NCBI GenBank assembly: GCA_914767715.1
Contig: OU612070.1
Location: 4,853,501-4,917,500, forward strand
DNA from: Membranipora membranacea
Lineage: Eukaryota; Bryozoa; Gymnolaemata; Cheilostomatida; Membraniporidae
DNA: 64,000 bases
Direction of reading: 5' to 3'
Below, piece by piece: positions 13,201 to 26,224 of the stretch. How positions within the stretch are numbered: the stretch's first letter is position 1; each line of letters begins with the position of its first letter. The notes beneath the pieces were generated by a model that did no database searches, was not told where the DNA came from, and saw only the letters and a list, made by a program, of their open reading frames with translations. The position numbers were made by a program, and so were the translations under genes.

Positions 13201-14445
13201 ATCCTCATCCTAACCCACACATCCTTATCTGCTTATGAATCGACAGGAGTTACTTGGCCCATCTTTTCAGAAGACAACTGTGAAAAATTGAAAGCAACTT
13301 AATCTAGAATAGCATCAGATTCATTCCTCCATTTTATTCTTACTGATCATTTACCGCAGTTTATGACGATCAGTAAGCACTAAAAGTGTAACAATGTCAA
13401 TGTAGAAAAATGATGATAGCTGGTGTGGTTGGTAGAATTGTAAAAAAGGTAAAAATTATTTTCGATTTTTGAAATAGTTTTGTACCGACCAGATGGGAGT
13501 CAATCAGATGCCACAAATATATAATTATTTTATAAACTCCCGCCCAGATATATGCTTCCCAAAGAAGCACTTCAGATCGTGAATGAACCAGGAACCATGA
13601 ATTATTGTACCTATAACAGAAATTACCGGTTCAAGCCGAGTAGCTTCCAAGGATAGAAGCTGTAAACTCTAGAATCAACTCAAACGCGACATCATTGGGT
13701 GATAACAACCATAACAAGCAAACAAAATTTCTAAAAGGAAATTCAACAACAGCTAGCCAATTTACCTGCCAAAGTGTGGTCTGATTTAAAGCGGACTACC
13801 AACTACCACTAGCAAAAATTACCAATTTGAACAAGATCACCTTGACACTTTCTTCACTCCCAACATATAAAATCTGTATCTAAACAGCCTCTAATAGATC
13901 AGATCACTACAAGTACACATCCATTGGAAAATTAGAAGTAACAGTATTGGACAAACAGCTAATGGGACTAAATTCTCATTCAAGCAGTCAATATAATGCT
14001 TGCGCCAGACATCATTTCCGACACACTCATCTATCCTTTAGTGTTAGTTGATGATTTGTTATGGCTTCATAACTAACTATTTCAGTTGACCACTGCTAAA
14101 TGCTTAACTGTATAGAGCTGAAACCTTGGCTGCAGCTAGATCAACTTACTGAGCACAAATTCTGCTATCATCAAACAGGGTATCTCTTATGGATTAAAAT
14201 TCAGTCAAAACAGAACAAATTCAGTCAAAGAACAATAGTCAGGGGGTCTTTCAATCAAAAACAGCCAAAATCGCAATCTGATCGCTCACTCAGTGAGTGA
14301 GCAATCACTATGTTCCCAAGGTTCAATTTTGTAAAGTTTTCGGGAGTAATCGCCCCATGGAAATGGCATTAAAATCAAATTCCGATTGTGACGAATGACT
14401 TTTTGGACGCGAATATCCATACCGTGTATATTCAACTGACTTCCT
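13201..14445. other. Intergenic DNA, no gene seen
   Basis: No exon, RNA gene or repeat could be supported in this stretch. Confidence 0.35.
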
Positions 14446-14447
14446 AA

Positions 14448-14606
14448 TTGGCGGCGTGGCTGAATGGTTAGCGAATGGTTAGCGCATGGTTAGCGTGCTT
14501 GCCTTCAAAGGGATTATACGCGGGAGGCTGGGGTTGAAGTCCCGGCCGCGGCAGATTCTTTTCCCATCATGGGAATGGTTAGAATCCACTGGATTCTAAC
14601 CATTCG
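14448..14606 (+). mobile_element. tRNA-like SINE head with triplicated A-box and hairpin
   Basis: A box-like TGGCTGAATGGTTAGCG starts at 14457, and its GAATGGTTAGCG end is repeated in tandem (three GGTTAGCG copies by 14500). A B box-like GGGTTGAAGTCCC lies at 14531-14543, with closing GC-rich complementarity (GGCGGCG with CCGCGGC). A perfect hairpin with 14-bp arms and a 3-nt loop follows at 14574-14604 and contains the same AATGGTTAG string. The extra A-box copies break a tRNA cloverleaf, so this is a SINE or tRNA pseudogene rather than a working tRNA. Confidence 0.55.
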
Positions 14607-17600
14607 AAATTGGAGTGAACCACATAATCGAAGCATGGAACCATAGTGAATATCTGCTAGCTCTCGCTTTCAGATTGCTCAGTCATTGATGGAACTATAT
14701 ACATTGTGAGTGAGCAATTTGGGAAAAATTTTGTGTAATTGAAAGTGAAATCAAGGGGATGCCGTTTGTCTCTACTTCTGTTTTCTATTTATGCAAATAA
14801 GTTTGATCTAGGAACATTAAAGTTATAAAATGCACATTTATGACACCTGCATCATAAGCTGCGTTTAAAAACAGTCTCTTGATGTCTACTCTAATTATAT
14901 CAAGATAAGGTCTATTATTAGCTCCAAGACTCTTTCCTCCCGCCCGACATCCCATCTCAAGCCAAAAGAAAATTTCTATAAAATGTGATGATTCAATCTA
15001 TTATTAGACTACAATACAACTCAAGATATGATGGTGTCTACCAGTAATCCATAGGTTTTCTGCAGTTATTGCAAGTCCAGTGGACGAGTTCCCAAGAGGT
15101 TCAGACCTTGCACGGTTTCCTTACCTTCCTGGATCACTGGGGCACTCGACACTCGACCACTTGATTCGCACAAACTGCAGAATGCCTGTGATTGAGAAGA
15201 AGTGATATTGTTTCATCTGATAAAGTGAGATGTTTTAGTGAAATAAATATAAATCATGATTCAATGACCACGGTCAGTCAGTTGTTTTTTGAGAAAGCAT
15301 GTTGTATTTTAGCTTTCAAACTCTCGCCAAATTATTATCATGTTTCTTATTTCATATTGTTTACCTATCATTTTTACTTTCATCTATGCCAGTGACTCAA
15401 AAATATTTAAAGATTCTTCTAAGCTTATAATTGTATCGCATGCCCTGATGTAGGTAGGTACAGTGTTAGAAGTGGAAAATATGAGGTAGGGGGATGTCAA
15501 CCAAGCCTGAGTTAGTAAATCATTTGCTCAAGCCTGCAAATCCATAGCTTATTGCCATTGTAATGGTTATGATATATAGGGGGATGTATCCCCTAGACAA
15601 AGTAGGAGTGGACACCATCCCCTTGCATGCCCCCTAAATTCTAACACTGGGTAGGTAGGTTCATTCTGACTCAGACTGCAGTGCTCACAATCAATGAAAT
15701 TGTGAAGACTATGTTTAAATTGGCAAGATAGCAGAGATAATTTGTACTCCGCTTTCTTTTTTCTTGAAATGATATTTAATTTGACCAGTCTAGCTAGTGC
15801 CAATGTTTTGTTCACAACAATCTTTAACGTCCGTATTGACCGTGAATTTCACAAAATATTTGTTTAAAATTTATGTCATAATATCACTAGTGTCAGCCCC
15901 CCCCAGAGTCTTGGCCCTGCCCAACGGCCCCCTAAAGTTACAAATTATTGTATACAAGTATGTGACATCATAGGCTGCTAATTCAGAGCCCAATGGGCAA
16001 AAAGGGGTCACCAGTTTCCTAATGGCTCTCTATATGTATTGAACTATATAATTTAAAAAATTCCTCTTAACTTGACCCAGAACCTGTCACTCAACAGGCT
16101 ATGCATATGTATATTAATCGTATTAATTCCATCATAAAATGCATGGTCACAGCTATCATTGATAAGGAGGGGTTAAATGTTGTCGCATATTTGTGTGAAA
16201 TTGCAGGATATTTTAAAAATCTTGAAGCTGCTGAAATTGGCGATTGTTATGATCAATGCACTTAGCACTATAATCAAATCTTGTCGACATTTTTTTAGGT
16301 TAGATTGTCGTTGATCCTATAATTATGTGAATTGTAACCTTTGATATTGTTGGGAGGTAACTATTTTTATGGTTGCAGGTGTAGGTTAGAACCCACTTGG
16401 TGTCAATATTTTATGGCTTAGCAACAACAAGCTGATATATTCCTTATCAAAGAAGCAAACTACCTGCATGACTATAAAAAAAAGGGTTTAACACAAATGA
16501 TTCTGACACTATAGGTACATTGCGCAGCCATTTATATATTGTGAAAATTATAAGCTTCACTGCTTACGATATAAGCTAATTACCAATCCATCTTCTAGGT
16601 CAAACTGACCAGGTAACTTACAACAAACAAGGCTTCCCTGCTCGATATCCAACTCCACCTCAAACCTTATCTTGAGTTTGCTTGTTTTTCTTATTTTTAT
16701 TCCTGTGTTCTATACTCCCTAAGTCAAAGGAACGCATATATGAACTGGAAACTACTTGAGCGAATTGTTTGAACCACGCCTACTTCCAAATGTTGTAAGT
16801 GAAATTTCTTATGTATGGGCGTGTCTCTTTTTAGAAAGACACAATAAATCAGTGCTTGTTCTAGATAAGGGTCAAAAGTCCTCATGCTGGGAAATCGATG
16901 CTCCTGAGGGACTGAAAGTATCCTTTAAGTGTAGGCCCTGACCACAAAGAGTGTGAAGCAAGCTGATATCTGGGCCAGTCATCACTATTGATAAAAAACT
17001 TTGTATTATATCCCTGCCAGCATGGTCTAATGGCCACCTTCAGTGTAAAGTATGCATATCTGCAAAATCCACTCTAAAGCTTGCAAGAAGTGACTGATGA
17101 ACAGAAGGAAGCATTGTTGTTTTAGTTTCAATTTCAATATTATACCAAATAGCTAGCATGCATACTGTGATCGATAAGTTCATGTGTCAAGGCTTCCGTA
17201 ACCTGGAGGCAGAGGAAGGTCTGCCAAATATAAACTACTGTCCCTCAATCTAAAAAAGGCAGGGCACTCAGGATAGTTTGTTTATGTGATTTACCATCAC
17301 ACTCAACAGCAAGATATGTATACTGGACGTTAACTTAATAACCGGGATTTCAAGAAAAATCAGTTAACACACCCAGTTGCTATCTCAAGAATACAGTATT
17401 CATCCCAGACCTCTGGATATTGTTCACATCAAGCTAATAATTGATTGAAAAAAACCTGTATATTTATTTAATAATTGCTTGGCAGTGTGATATAAGTTTT
17501 AGTTTATTATTAGGTGCAAGATGCAAGGTGCAAGATAAAGATATGGATGGTATTATACAGTGTGAGTGTGTCTCATCATGAACGGCTACACGTCAACGGC

Positions 17601-18900
17601 CTTGCAGCGGAACCCATTTTATAAAGAATGAAATAGGTGCATTGAGGGTTTTAAGAATCATTGCCTTTGAATGTATTCAACTGACTCTACGCCCCTTCTG
17701 GCTTTTGACCCTCTTCCATGCGGGCGCTACCGCACTATCAAAGGTAGAAGAGAGCTACCGAATCAATTTTTCAGAGCACAATGTGTGCAGTTTTTAAATT
17801 CAGTTTTTTTTAAAAGATAATTTTATTATGTGCATCAACTTTAAAAAACCCTTTACCGCGACAAAACATTTCATTTTTTAATCACATGTATAAAGCAGAA
17901 TCAGAATACAACATAATAATGTCTCGGATGAAAAACTCCAGATTTGCTCGAAGGCATGAGGCCATAATCGGACAAACGGTTTTCAAACCAATTTATGTTT
18001 TACCAGATGTTGACAATTATGACCTAAGACATGGCTATTTTATCACCACCTAGTGACATTTTTTTCTGTACTCATGCTGGGCTGACTGTTTTTGACACAT
18101 TCCAAATCATAAAAATACCATCATCTCAATTTCAATTAGGATTATGAGTTGTTAAGTAATCATACCTTTTCCTTTTTATTCTATTATTTTCGGAACGCAG
18201 TAGACAATAAAATAGCAATAGCGGTGACATGAATACCAGACTTTTGCCACTCCGCTTCAATCATCAGCTACACAACACTAAAAGTTAGACTGAATTATTT
18301 TAAATACGTCAAAAGCCTATTGTAATGTAGCGGTCACAGCAACATTTTAAAGAATCATGTTTACCCTGTTTCAATCTACCCAGAAAAAGAATCTAGCTGT
18401 GAAACAATCACGAAATAAACTATTTCTTTCTGACCTGCAGTTTTTCTAAGCAAGGTAACATCTGTGTAACGCAAGACAGTTGTTTGGTTGTAAAGTATTT
18501 GCCAAAGGCTAAATGGTGTGTAGCTTTCTAGCAAAATAATGGGGTACAGGATGTCTATTGACTAACAACAAGTGTGAGAGCCCAGCTTGGGGCAAATCAA
18601 GCCAGATCTAATAACCACATTTGATAACAATTTGATAGCAACAGCCCGAGAGCAATACTTCTAAATTAGGGTGGACCCCCACTGTAGCAAATAATGGGTC
18701 AACAATAATTACCCTATTATGAAAAGTGTGTGGACTGTAGCATTTATTAGGAAACCACTGTTATGCCAAAAATGGTAAGACCATGTTTGAAAGGTTGCGA
18801 TCCGGTGATTTTCACCCACTACTTATGTTATAGTCTATGTCTAATTATAAAGCGTTGGCATGGCAACTGATTATTTCGAGGGGAGAGGTACCCACACTTT
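14607..18900. other. Intergenic DNA, no gene seen
   Basis: More than 4 kb with only short, unsupported open frames. No recognisable transposon protein, RNA gene or array was found. Confidence 0.35.
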
Positions 18901-18906
18901 GAGGGG

Positions 18907-19106
18907 CACCTGCCACTCTATGATCCAGTAAATAGTGCTAACATGTTATCACATAGCGTTTCTAGTGGCCTGCGGCAGCTTTATTGTTGGTTTTAAGTGA
19001 ATTTTTTCATAGTGTATTATGCAGGATGGGTTATGTAAGTTTCACAGTTCATAGGACTCTGACCAAGGGTATATAAAGCTGGCATTTTGCAGAAAAAAAA
19101 TCAGTA
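18907..19106 (+). promoter_or_regulatory. COL-B core promoter: E-box, TATA box, initiator
   Basis: CACCTG lies at 18907-18912, TATATAAA at 19070-19077 and an initiator TCAGTA at 19101-19106 with its A at 19103, 31 bases after the TATAAA T at 19072. ATAGTGTATTAT at 19009-19020 recurs upstream of COL-C at 37896-37907. The predicted leader to the ATG is about 59 bases. Confidence 0.7.
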
Positions 19107-19161
19107 TTCACTCAACTGCTCAACTGTCTTTGAATACCATCAGGTAGCAAAGACTTTAAAA

Positions 19162-22100
19162 ATGGTAAGCTATCTATTTTACTCATTAATTGACACTCAT
19201 ATGCTCTACTTTTGAAAATATCTGACCATTAAAACTAACAACGCATTGCACAGTTGAGATACATATAACGCAATTCTATTTCATTCCATCTTTTCTCATC
19301 CACCAGTGATATATGCAGTGTAATTATTCTAGAAGCTTGGTAGTTATGTCTGATCAGGTAACATTTTACATCGTGTCTTTGCGTTAGTATAGTACCATGA
19401 AATCTCATAATATCAAATTTTCTTCTTTTAGCATAAGTTAGAGTCAGACACCCAAGTGGTGTACAGCCCATATGGCAAAGGAGAGAAGACAATCGTCTGG
19501 ACTCTTCTTGGACTTTCAGTCCTTCTCTTCGTAGGAAATGCTGTCCTTACAGTCAAGACCTACGGTGACATGACCGGTAAGTTTAGTGTTACTATTGATT
19601 TACAATGGGAATGCCAGTAAATTTTTTAATGTAACTCATGCTCTGATTATGATTTTATTATGTACTTTCTTGAGCGGTGAAATAAAGTCCATATCTATCT
19701 ATCTATCAGTGCAGAAAAATGGTAAACCAAAGCTTTTGATTTGAAGCCATCATACAATCCAAACCGAAATAATCAAAAGAGGCCAGGATTTTCAGGGCTG
19801 ACAACTCTTAGTTGTGATAGTTGGCTGAATGAGTCTAATTTAGGCAATTTTATTTAAATACATACTTCACATGAAAGTTTCTTTTATCCATTAAGTGACC
19901 TGCTGGTGTAACTTTTTCATGGGACAAAATATTGTGTAAACTATTTGTCTCCGCACCAGCTAACCACATATCACCTCATGTGGTGTTCACAACACACTTT
20001 TTATTGCGAATAATAGCAGTATATTCCTTCATCATGCTGTAATATGATCTAAAAAAGGTAACAATCATAGAAAATAATCTGCCTAAGTGACCATGAAATC
20101 CAAAGATAAATTGCATAGACGATGATTTCTAAATTGAAGGAACCATCACAGACCTATCCATTACCAACGGAGAACATAGCGATGATATCGCAACCCTGAA
20201 GGCTGCCGTTGAGGCTATCAATAGCGAGGTAAGCATTATAAGTCTATTATTTGATATTGATGACATTAAGTCCAAGAAAACATCTGTCATTTTGAATAGA
20301 GGAAAGCTTTGATCAAAGCTTGTAGATGGCTGCCAAACAATTCTGGGAAAACTGGGCAAAAAATTGTACAAATATGTTGTTATTTGGGTTGAATCTTATA
20401 TTTCGCCAACTCATGTGACATCTTCTAATGTTATGGGGCTTTGAGGATTGAGGAGCAATATAAGGGGTCTTACTCATGAAAATTTCGCTTATTCTTACAG
20501 AGCAGAAACAAGAGATCTGCTAACCGTTACAACTATGCTGGATACCAAAAGAACTGTGCCTGCCCTGCTGGACCGATGGGTATGCAAACAATAAAATTCA
20601 TAGAAAAGTATAATATTATTAGGTTGTATAAGCTACTTGTACTGGAAAAACACTCAATTTATATGAAAAATGATTGACTGGCTCCTTGCCTACATAACCC
20701 CACTGATTGTGCATTTCAAGCTCACAAGTTTCATACCAAGTTGAGTTGACAGACACTTGATCACGCATCATGCAGCAATGGCATCTGGTTATATGCCAGT
20801 CAGAAAATTTTTAATATGAGCACTGCCTTTTTCAGGACCTGCTGGAGCCAAGGGAGACAAGGGAAACACCGGTTACACTGGTGCCACCGGAGCCCCAGGC
20901 AAGGATGGATACGATGGTCTGCCAGGACTTGATGGAGCCCAAGGCCCACAGGGACTTAAGGGAGAGCCAGGACTTGCTGGATACGATGGAAGAATGGGAG
21001 CCACCGGAGCCACTGGTGTCGTCGGACCAATGGGACTTGAGGGAGCTCAGGGAGATGATGGTGCTGATGGAGCCATGGGAATCAAGGGAGCACGCGGACA
21101 CATGGGACTTCCAGGATATAATGGTCTTCCAGGAGCCAAGGGACCAAAGGGACACATGGGAGCCCCAGGACTTAACGGTCTTAACGGTGCTGATGGTCTT
21201 GATGGAGCTGATGGTCTTAACGGACTTGACGGAGCTGATGGTCTTAACGGAGCTGATGGACAGAAGGGAGATATGGGAGCCATGGGATACACTGGAGCTC
21301 CAGGAAAGGCCGGATATGATGGTATCCCAGGAATGCCAGGACAAAAGGGACACAGAGGAGCCTCAGGATACAACGGTGCCCCAGGAGCCATGGGACAAAA
21401 GGGAGAGATGGGAGTAGCTGGACTTAATGGTCTTAACGGAGCTGATGGTCTCGATGGAGCTGATGGTCTCAACGGAGCTGATGGTCTTAATGGAGCCAAG
21501 GGACACAGAGGTCTCCCAGGATATACCGGTCTCCCAGGACTTAATGGTGCTGATGGAGCTGATGGTGCCATGGGCCAGAAGGGAGAGATGGGAGCTATGG
21601 GACCAGCTGGATACAATGGTGCCGATGGTGCTAATGGACTTGATGGTGCTGATGGTATGCCAGGATATGATGGTATCCCAGGAGCTGACGGAATTGATGG
21701 TGCACCAGGAGCCATGGGACCACAAGGAGCCAGAGGAGCCAAGGGACCAGCTGGTAGCAATGGTGTTGATGGAGCCCCAGGACTTCCAGGAGATGATGGT
21801 ATGGATGGACGACACGGAAACGATGGTATGGATGGAGATGATGGACTCATGGGACAGAAGGGACACAGAGGACACCCAGGTTACCACGGTGCCCCAGGAG
21901 CCAGAGGCCAGAAGGGAGATAGAGGAAATATGGGACCAATTGGCCCAGCTGGTCTTGATGGACTTAATGGAGCCGATGGGGCTGCAGGTAAAGAGTGCTA
22001 ATATGTCTTTAAAACAAGAAAGGAAAATTAAATACATTATATCCTTTGGAAATATTTCAGCTCAAATTCCATATGTTATGATAACTTATATATTTATTTC

Positions 22101-24143
22101 AAATGGATCATAATCCCCTTTGCAGGAGCTGATGGTATGGATGGAGTAAACGGAGCCCCAGGTATGCCAGGATATGATGGACTTCCAGGAGCTGATGGAC
22201 TCAATGGTGCCCCAGGACTTAATGGAGCTAAGGGAGCCAGAGGAAACCAAGGTAGGCTTTAACTTACAATTTATTTAGTTATCTATAGCGATCAAAATGT
22301 ACCAGAGACATTGTTATTCAATTTAGGTATATGCAATAAATCTATCCGATCAACCGCTTCTAAGCATTGCAATCACATTGAACCAAAGAGTAGAGAGACT
22401 CTAAATCAAACTCTGTGATTGGAAAAACTAGTTACCCTAACATTACCTATTTCAAATGACTTTTCAAAGTGACACAGCTCCGTGATCCATGTTTTGACAA
22501 CAAAATTTTGCTTCAAAAAAAGTTGCAAAACTTCAAACTGCAACGAGTCCAGTCCGTAAATATCTTTAAACTTTGTGAGATTTTGGTGATAATATCTATA
22601 ACTCTTTTCAGGACCAATGGGAATAATGGGAGCTAGAGGACCAATTGGATATACTGGACTCACCGGAGCTGCTGGTGCTGATGGAGCTGATGGCGCCGAT
22701 GGAGTCGATGGACTTAACGGAGCTGATGGAGCCAATGGAGTTGATGGACTCAACGGACTTCCAGGACCAAGAGGATATAGAGGACCAGTTGGGCCAATGG
22801 GAGTTGCTGGACTTAACGGAGCTGATGGCGCTGATGGAGTCGATGGACTTAACGGAGCTGATGGAGCCAATGGAGTTGATGGAGTTGATGGTCTGAATGG
22901 ACTTCCAGGACGAAGAGGATATAGAGGACCAGTCGGACCAATGGGAGTTGCTGGACTTAACGGAGCTGATGGCGCTGATGGAGTCGATGGACTTAACGGA
23001 GCTGATGGAGCCAATGGAGTTGATGGACTCAACGGACTTCCAGGACCAAGAGGATATAGAGGACCAGTTGGACCAATGGGAGTTGCTGGACTTAACGGAG
23101 CTGATGGCGCTGATGGAGTCGATGGACTTAACGGAGCTGATGGAGCCAATGGAGTTGATGGACTCAACGGACTTCCAGGACCAAGAGGATATAGAGGACC
23201 AGTCGGACCAATGGGAGTTGCTGGACTTAACGGAGCTGATGGCGCTGATGGAGTCGATGGACTTAATGGAGCTGATGGAGCCGTTGGAGCACCAGGAGCT
23301 GCTGGAGCCAATGGTCGTGATGGAGTTGATGGACTCAACGGACTTCCAGGACCAAGAGGATATAGAGGACCAGTCGGACCAATGGGAGTTGCTGGACTTA
23401 ACGGAGCTGATGGAGCCGTTGGAGCACCAGGAGCTGCTGGAGCCAATGGCCGTGATGGAGTTGATGGTCTGAATGGACTTACAGGACCAAGAGGATATAG
23501 AGGCCCAATTGGATATACTGGACTCACCGGAGCTGCTGGAGCTGATGGAGCTAACGGCCGTGATGGAGTTGATGGTCTGAATGGACTTACAGGACCAAGA
23601 GGATATAGAGGACCAGCTGGACTCAATGGACTTAATGGAGCTGCTGGAGCTGATGGAGCTAACGGCCGTGATGGAGTTGATGGTCTGAATGGACTTCCAG
23701 GACCAAGAGGATATAGAGGACCAGCTGGACTCAATGGACTTAACGGAGCAGATGGACTTAACGGAGCTGATGGAGCCGTTGGAGCACCAGGAGCTGCTGG
23801 AGCCAATGGCCGTGATGGAGTTGATGGTCTGAATGGACTTACAGGACCAAGAGGATATAGAGGACCAGTTGGATATACTGGACTTACCGGAGCTGCTGGA
23901 GCTGATGGAGCTGATGGAGACCAGGGACCAAGAGGATACAGAGGACCAGCTGGACTTGATGGTGCTAACGGTGCTGATGGTGCTGATGGTGCTGATGGTG
24001 CCGATGGAGCCAATGGTGCCAATGGTGCCAATGGTCGTGATGGAGTTAATGGTCTCCCAGGGCGTGACGGAGCTAACTTCTACCATCAATATGGAAGACA
24101 AGCTCGTTACAGACCAGCTGCTCATCACTACAAGCATTACTAA
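19162..24143 (+). CDS. COL-B: membrane-anchored furin-site collagen
   Basis: Predicted 1041 residues. Exons: 19162-19164, 19432-19576, 20140-20228, 20501-20579, 20836-21987, 22126-22251, 22612-24143; all phases agree. Residues 1-21 are cytosolic and begin MHKLESDT; the signal anchor is about 22-42 and nearly identical to the paralogues. Residues about 50-79 hold a heptad run (I, L, V, I). RNKR is at 81-84, then a 13-residue Tyr-rich linker and C98-A-C100, the only cysteines. The long Gly-X-Y domain has three exons; the last (about 500 residues) contains near-identical 45-residue repeats and ends in a run of Gly-Ala-Asp and Gly-Ala-Asn triplets. The tail is Tyr/Arg/His rich and ends HYKHY. Proline is scarce in the second half, while Leu-Asn-Gly and Ala-Asp-Gly triplets abound. 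The exon 3 acceptor has a weak pyrimidine tract. TAA is immediately followed by GTAAGT, suggesting a 3' UTR intron as in COL-C and COL-D. The inferred role is a shed matrix collagen. Confidence 0.87.
19620..19709 (+). mobile_element. Probable LINE 3' tail in COL-B intron 2
   Basis: GAAATAAAGTCCATATC followed by several ATCT units looks like the AATAAA-plus-short-repeat end typical of CR1- or RTE-like LINEs. No coding remnant is visible upstream, so it could also be a simple microsatellite. Confidence 0.35.
22809..23394 (+). repeat. 135-bp coding tandem repeats in COL-B last exon
   Basis: Units start at 22809, 22953, 23088, 23223 and 23394, giving spacings of 144, 135, 135 and 171 bases, all multiples of nine. 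Each unit encodes 15 Gly-X-Y triplets beginning [13 protein letters not shown] and ending GYRGPVGPMGVA. Nucleotide identity is close to perfect, which points to recent expansion or gene conversion within the exon. Confidence 0.9.
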
Positions 24144-24725
24144 GTAAGTAGAAGCTGTTGAGTTGACATAAATGAAAGTAAAATAAGATATTTTTGGCAA
24201 TCATAAATTAACATTTCTTAGTTTTTCATTTCAAACCCCCTATCATTTAAAAGGTGATGCTAGACATCAATACAAATTGATGATGGTCCTTGTTTATGCA
24301 ATAAATAGGTTAATCAGAATAATCCAACTCAAAAGATTTCCTCCACTACATTGACGCCAACAATCTTTATCTTATTTTAGATGACTATCAAAGTCGGAGT
24401 TTATGCAATACATCAAAACACAAATTACTTTATGCAGAGACAATAGCCTACAAACAGACAATAGTTCAATAGACAATAACTTTGGTAAAACTTCAACCAT
24501 AACCTTCATACAGTATTCGGAACAGCTCTAAAATAGAACTTGCTACAACAATATTCTTGTTTTCATAAACCAGATACCAAATCTGTTTCATCATTTTACT
24601 AGACAAACAACAGTTTTACGCCAATTCAACCATCTGTGTTGAAATTCACTCAGTTTCTTTTCAACTTTTACCTCCTCCTGTGATTCTAGAACAATTTATT
24701 TCTTATTTTTTATATCGGGAATAAA
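24144..24725 (+). other. COL-B 3' region: probable UTR intron and poly(A) signal
   Basis: A donor GTAAGT directly follows the stop codon at 24144. A good acceptor (TTATTTTAG) ends at 24380, so the last UTR exon may begin at 24381. AATAAA at 24720-24725 is a plausible poly(A) signal. No protein-coding pattern is seen here. Confidence 0.4.
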
Positions 24726-24729
24726 ATTC

Positions 24730-26224
24730 TACACATATAAACATAACTAGATACAGTGCTTGTTCAAATCTCACCAAGTCCTTTTAGTTGAGAGATACAG
24801 TGTATACAGTGAAAATACCTGCACCTGACCATGAGAAATATAATATTTACATAATATTTTGGGGTCAGACACTGTGGAAGAGTGCTTCCACATAGGTGTC
24901 AAGTACACTTTTAGGGGCACTTGATGGCTGTGTGGCCTACTGGAAGTGTGTGTTGTTCTCACAAGAATCACACCAGGATAAGTCTCGATAAATTTATCCT
25001 AAAATTTCCTCAAGAAAGCAGAGACAACTTCTCAAATCTGTGCAGGTTGCAGATTGACAACAATTGAAATTACGTAAAGCCGACCATTTTTTATGACTTT
25101 CGGTGGGGTCGCTAATTGTATCACCTCTAGTGTATTATTTATATCCAGATACATAATGGTTTCTCCATTGCACACCTTTTGTCAACTTGGAACAACTAAA
25201 GAATATCATAGTCTTCACATGGCATTCTAATTGCCTTCTAACGTCCACATAACAATATCTAGGTTCTTTGTAACACACAGTGAAAGCTCAAGCATGGTGT
25301 GCTTAACTTGCTGAGATATACATGGACAACGTCACCATGGCTCCTCCACATTTTGTGTATTTTCTTGTCTTGCTGCTTTTTTGTTGTTTTATGACTTGTC
25401 ATAACCTGATAAAATTATATGGAAGTATGACTATTGCGGTGATCAGCAGATTATACTCATAACAATTTGTCTGTCTACTTTCCGCAAATTATATTAAATT
25501 CTAATATGATGTAATGCACATGATAGGGGGTTTGGATCTCAAATCTGTATTTTTTATTAGGCAGGTGTAATATTGCAAATTAACCAACAATTTAAACATA
25601 ATATCCCAAGTGCAACATCAAAAACTAAGTAGTATGCTTCAGATGGGCGTGGTGGGCGGGATTCCTGTCCGCCCATGTTTCATAAAAAGTTGGACGGTCT
25701 GTTCTAGACAGGCATGAATACACAGACAAAATCTTTTGACCGTCAGACAGAAAATTTTCAGATGGAATTTTTTGACTGCGAGAGTGGATAGTGCTTGTCA
25801 ATACAGGTTATCATCCATACCTGCTGCGAAGAAACACATGCAGGGCGTAGGGGGGATAAAGAAGAGGGGATTAGTGGGATGGTTCTTGTCATGGGCTCCT
25901 GGAACTTTCATGCCTGTATTTCGCCGATGTCCAATATCAACCATCAAAACCTGTTCTAGAGAATCAATCCAACCATTCATCTTTATCTAACACAACTCAA
26001 AGTTTTGTGGCATTTATTTATCCAGTATTTAGATGAAGTGTATCTGTACACAAAGGAAATATGTTTTGAAATACTGATACACAAGGCTCCTAAAGGTGAA
26101 GGTTTGGCATAGATAGTGTGAAATGCCGTTATCGATTCAAAGCAGTCATTTACATAGTGAATTATAAGCTTTGACATTTGAGTGAGAAGATAACCAGGCT
26201 GTCCAGCATTGTGGCTTTGCACCA
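24730..26224. other. Intergenic DNA, no gene seen
   Basis: Short open frames only, none with recognisable domains. The right edge abuts the LINE remnant that starts near 26225. Confidence 0.35.

Noticed and set aside
22645-23472. Open + strand frames rich in Met, Glu, Leu and Asp overlapping collagen exons
   Set aside because: Frame-shifted readings of the Gly-X-Y exons; they do not extend into exons 2-4 and end at random stops.
22406-24031. Very long open frame on the - strand (over 500 codons) and others antisense to collagen exons
   Set aside because: The complement of repeated GGN-XXX-CCN codons rarely gives stops, so antisense and shifted frames stay open and encode only Pro/Ala/Ser or Ser/Ile repeats. 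No splice or promoter support.
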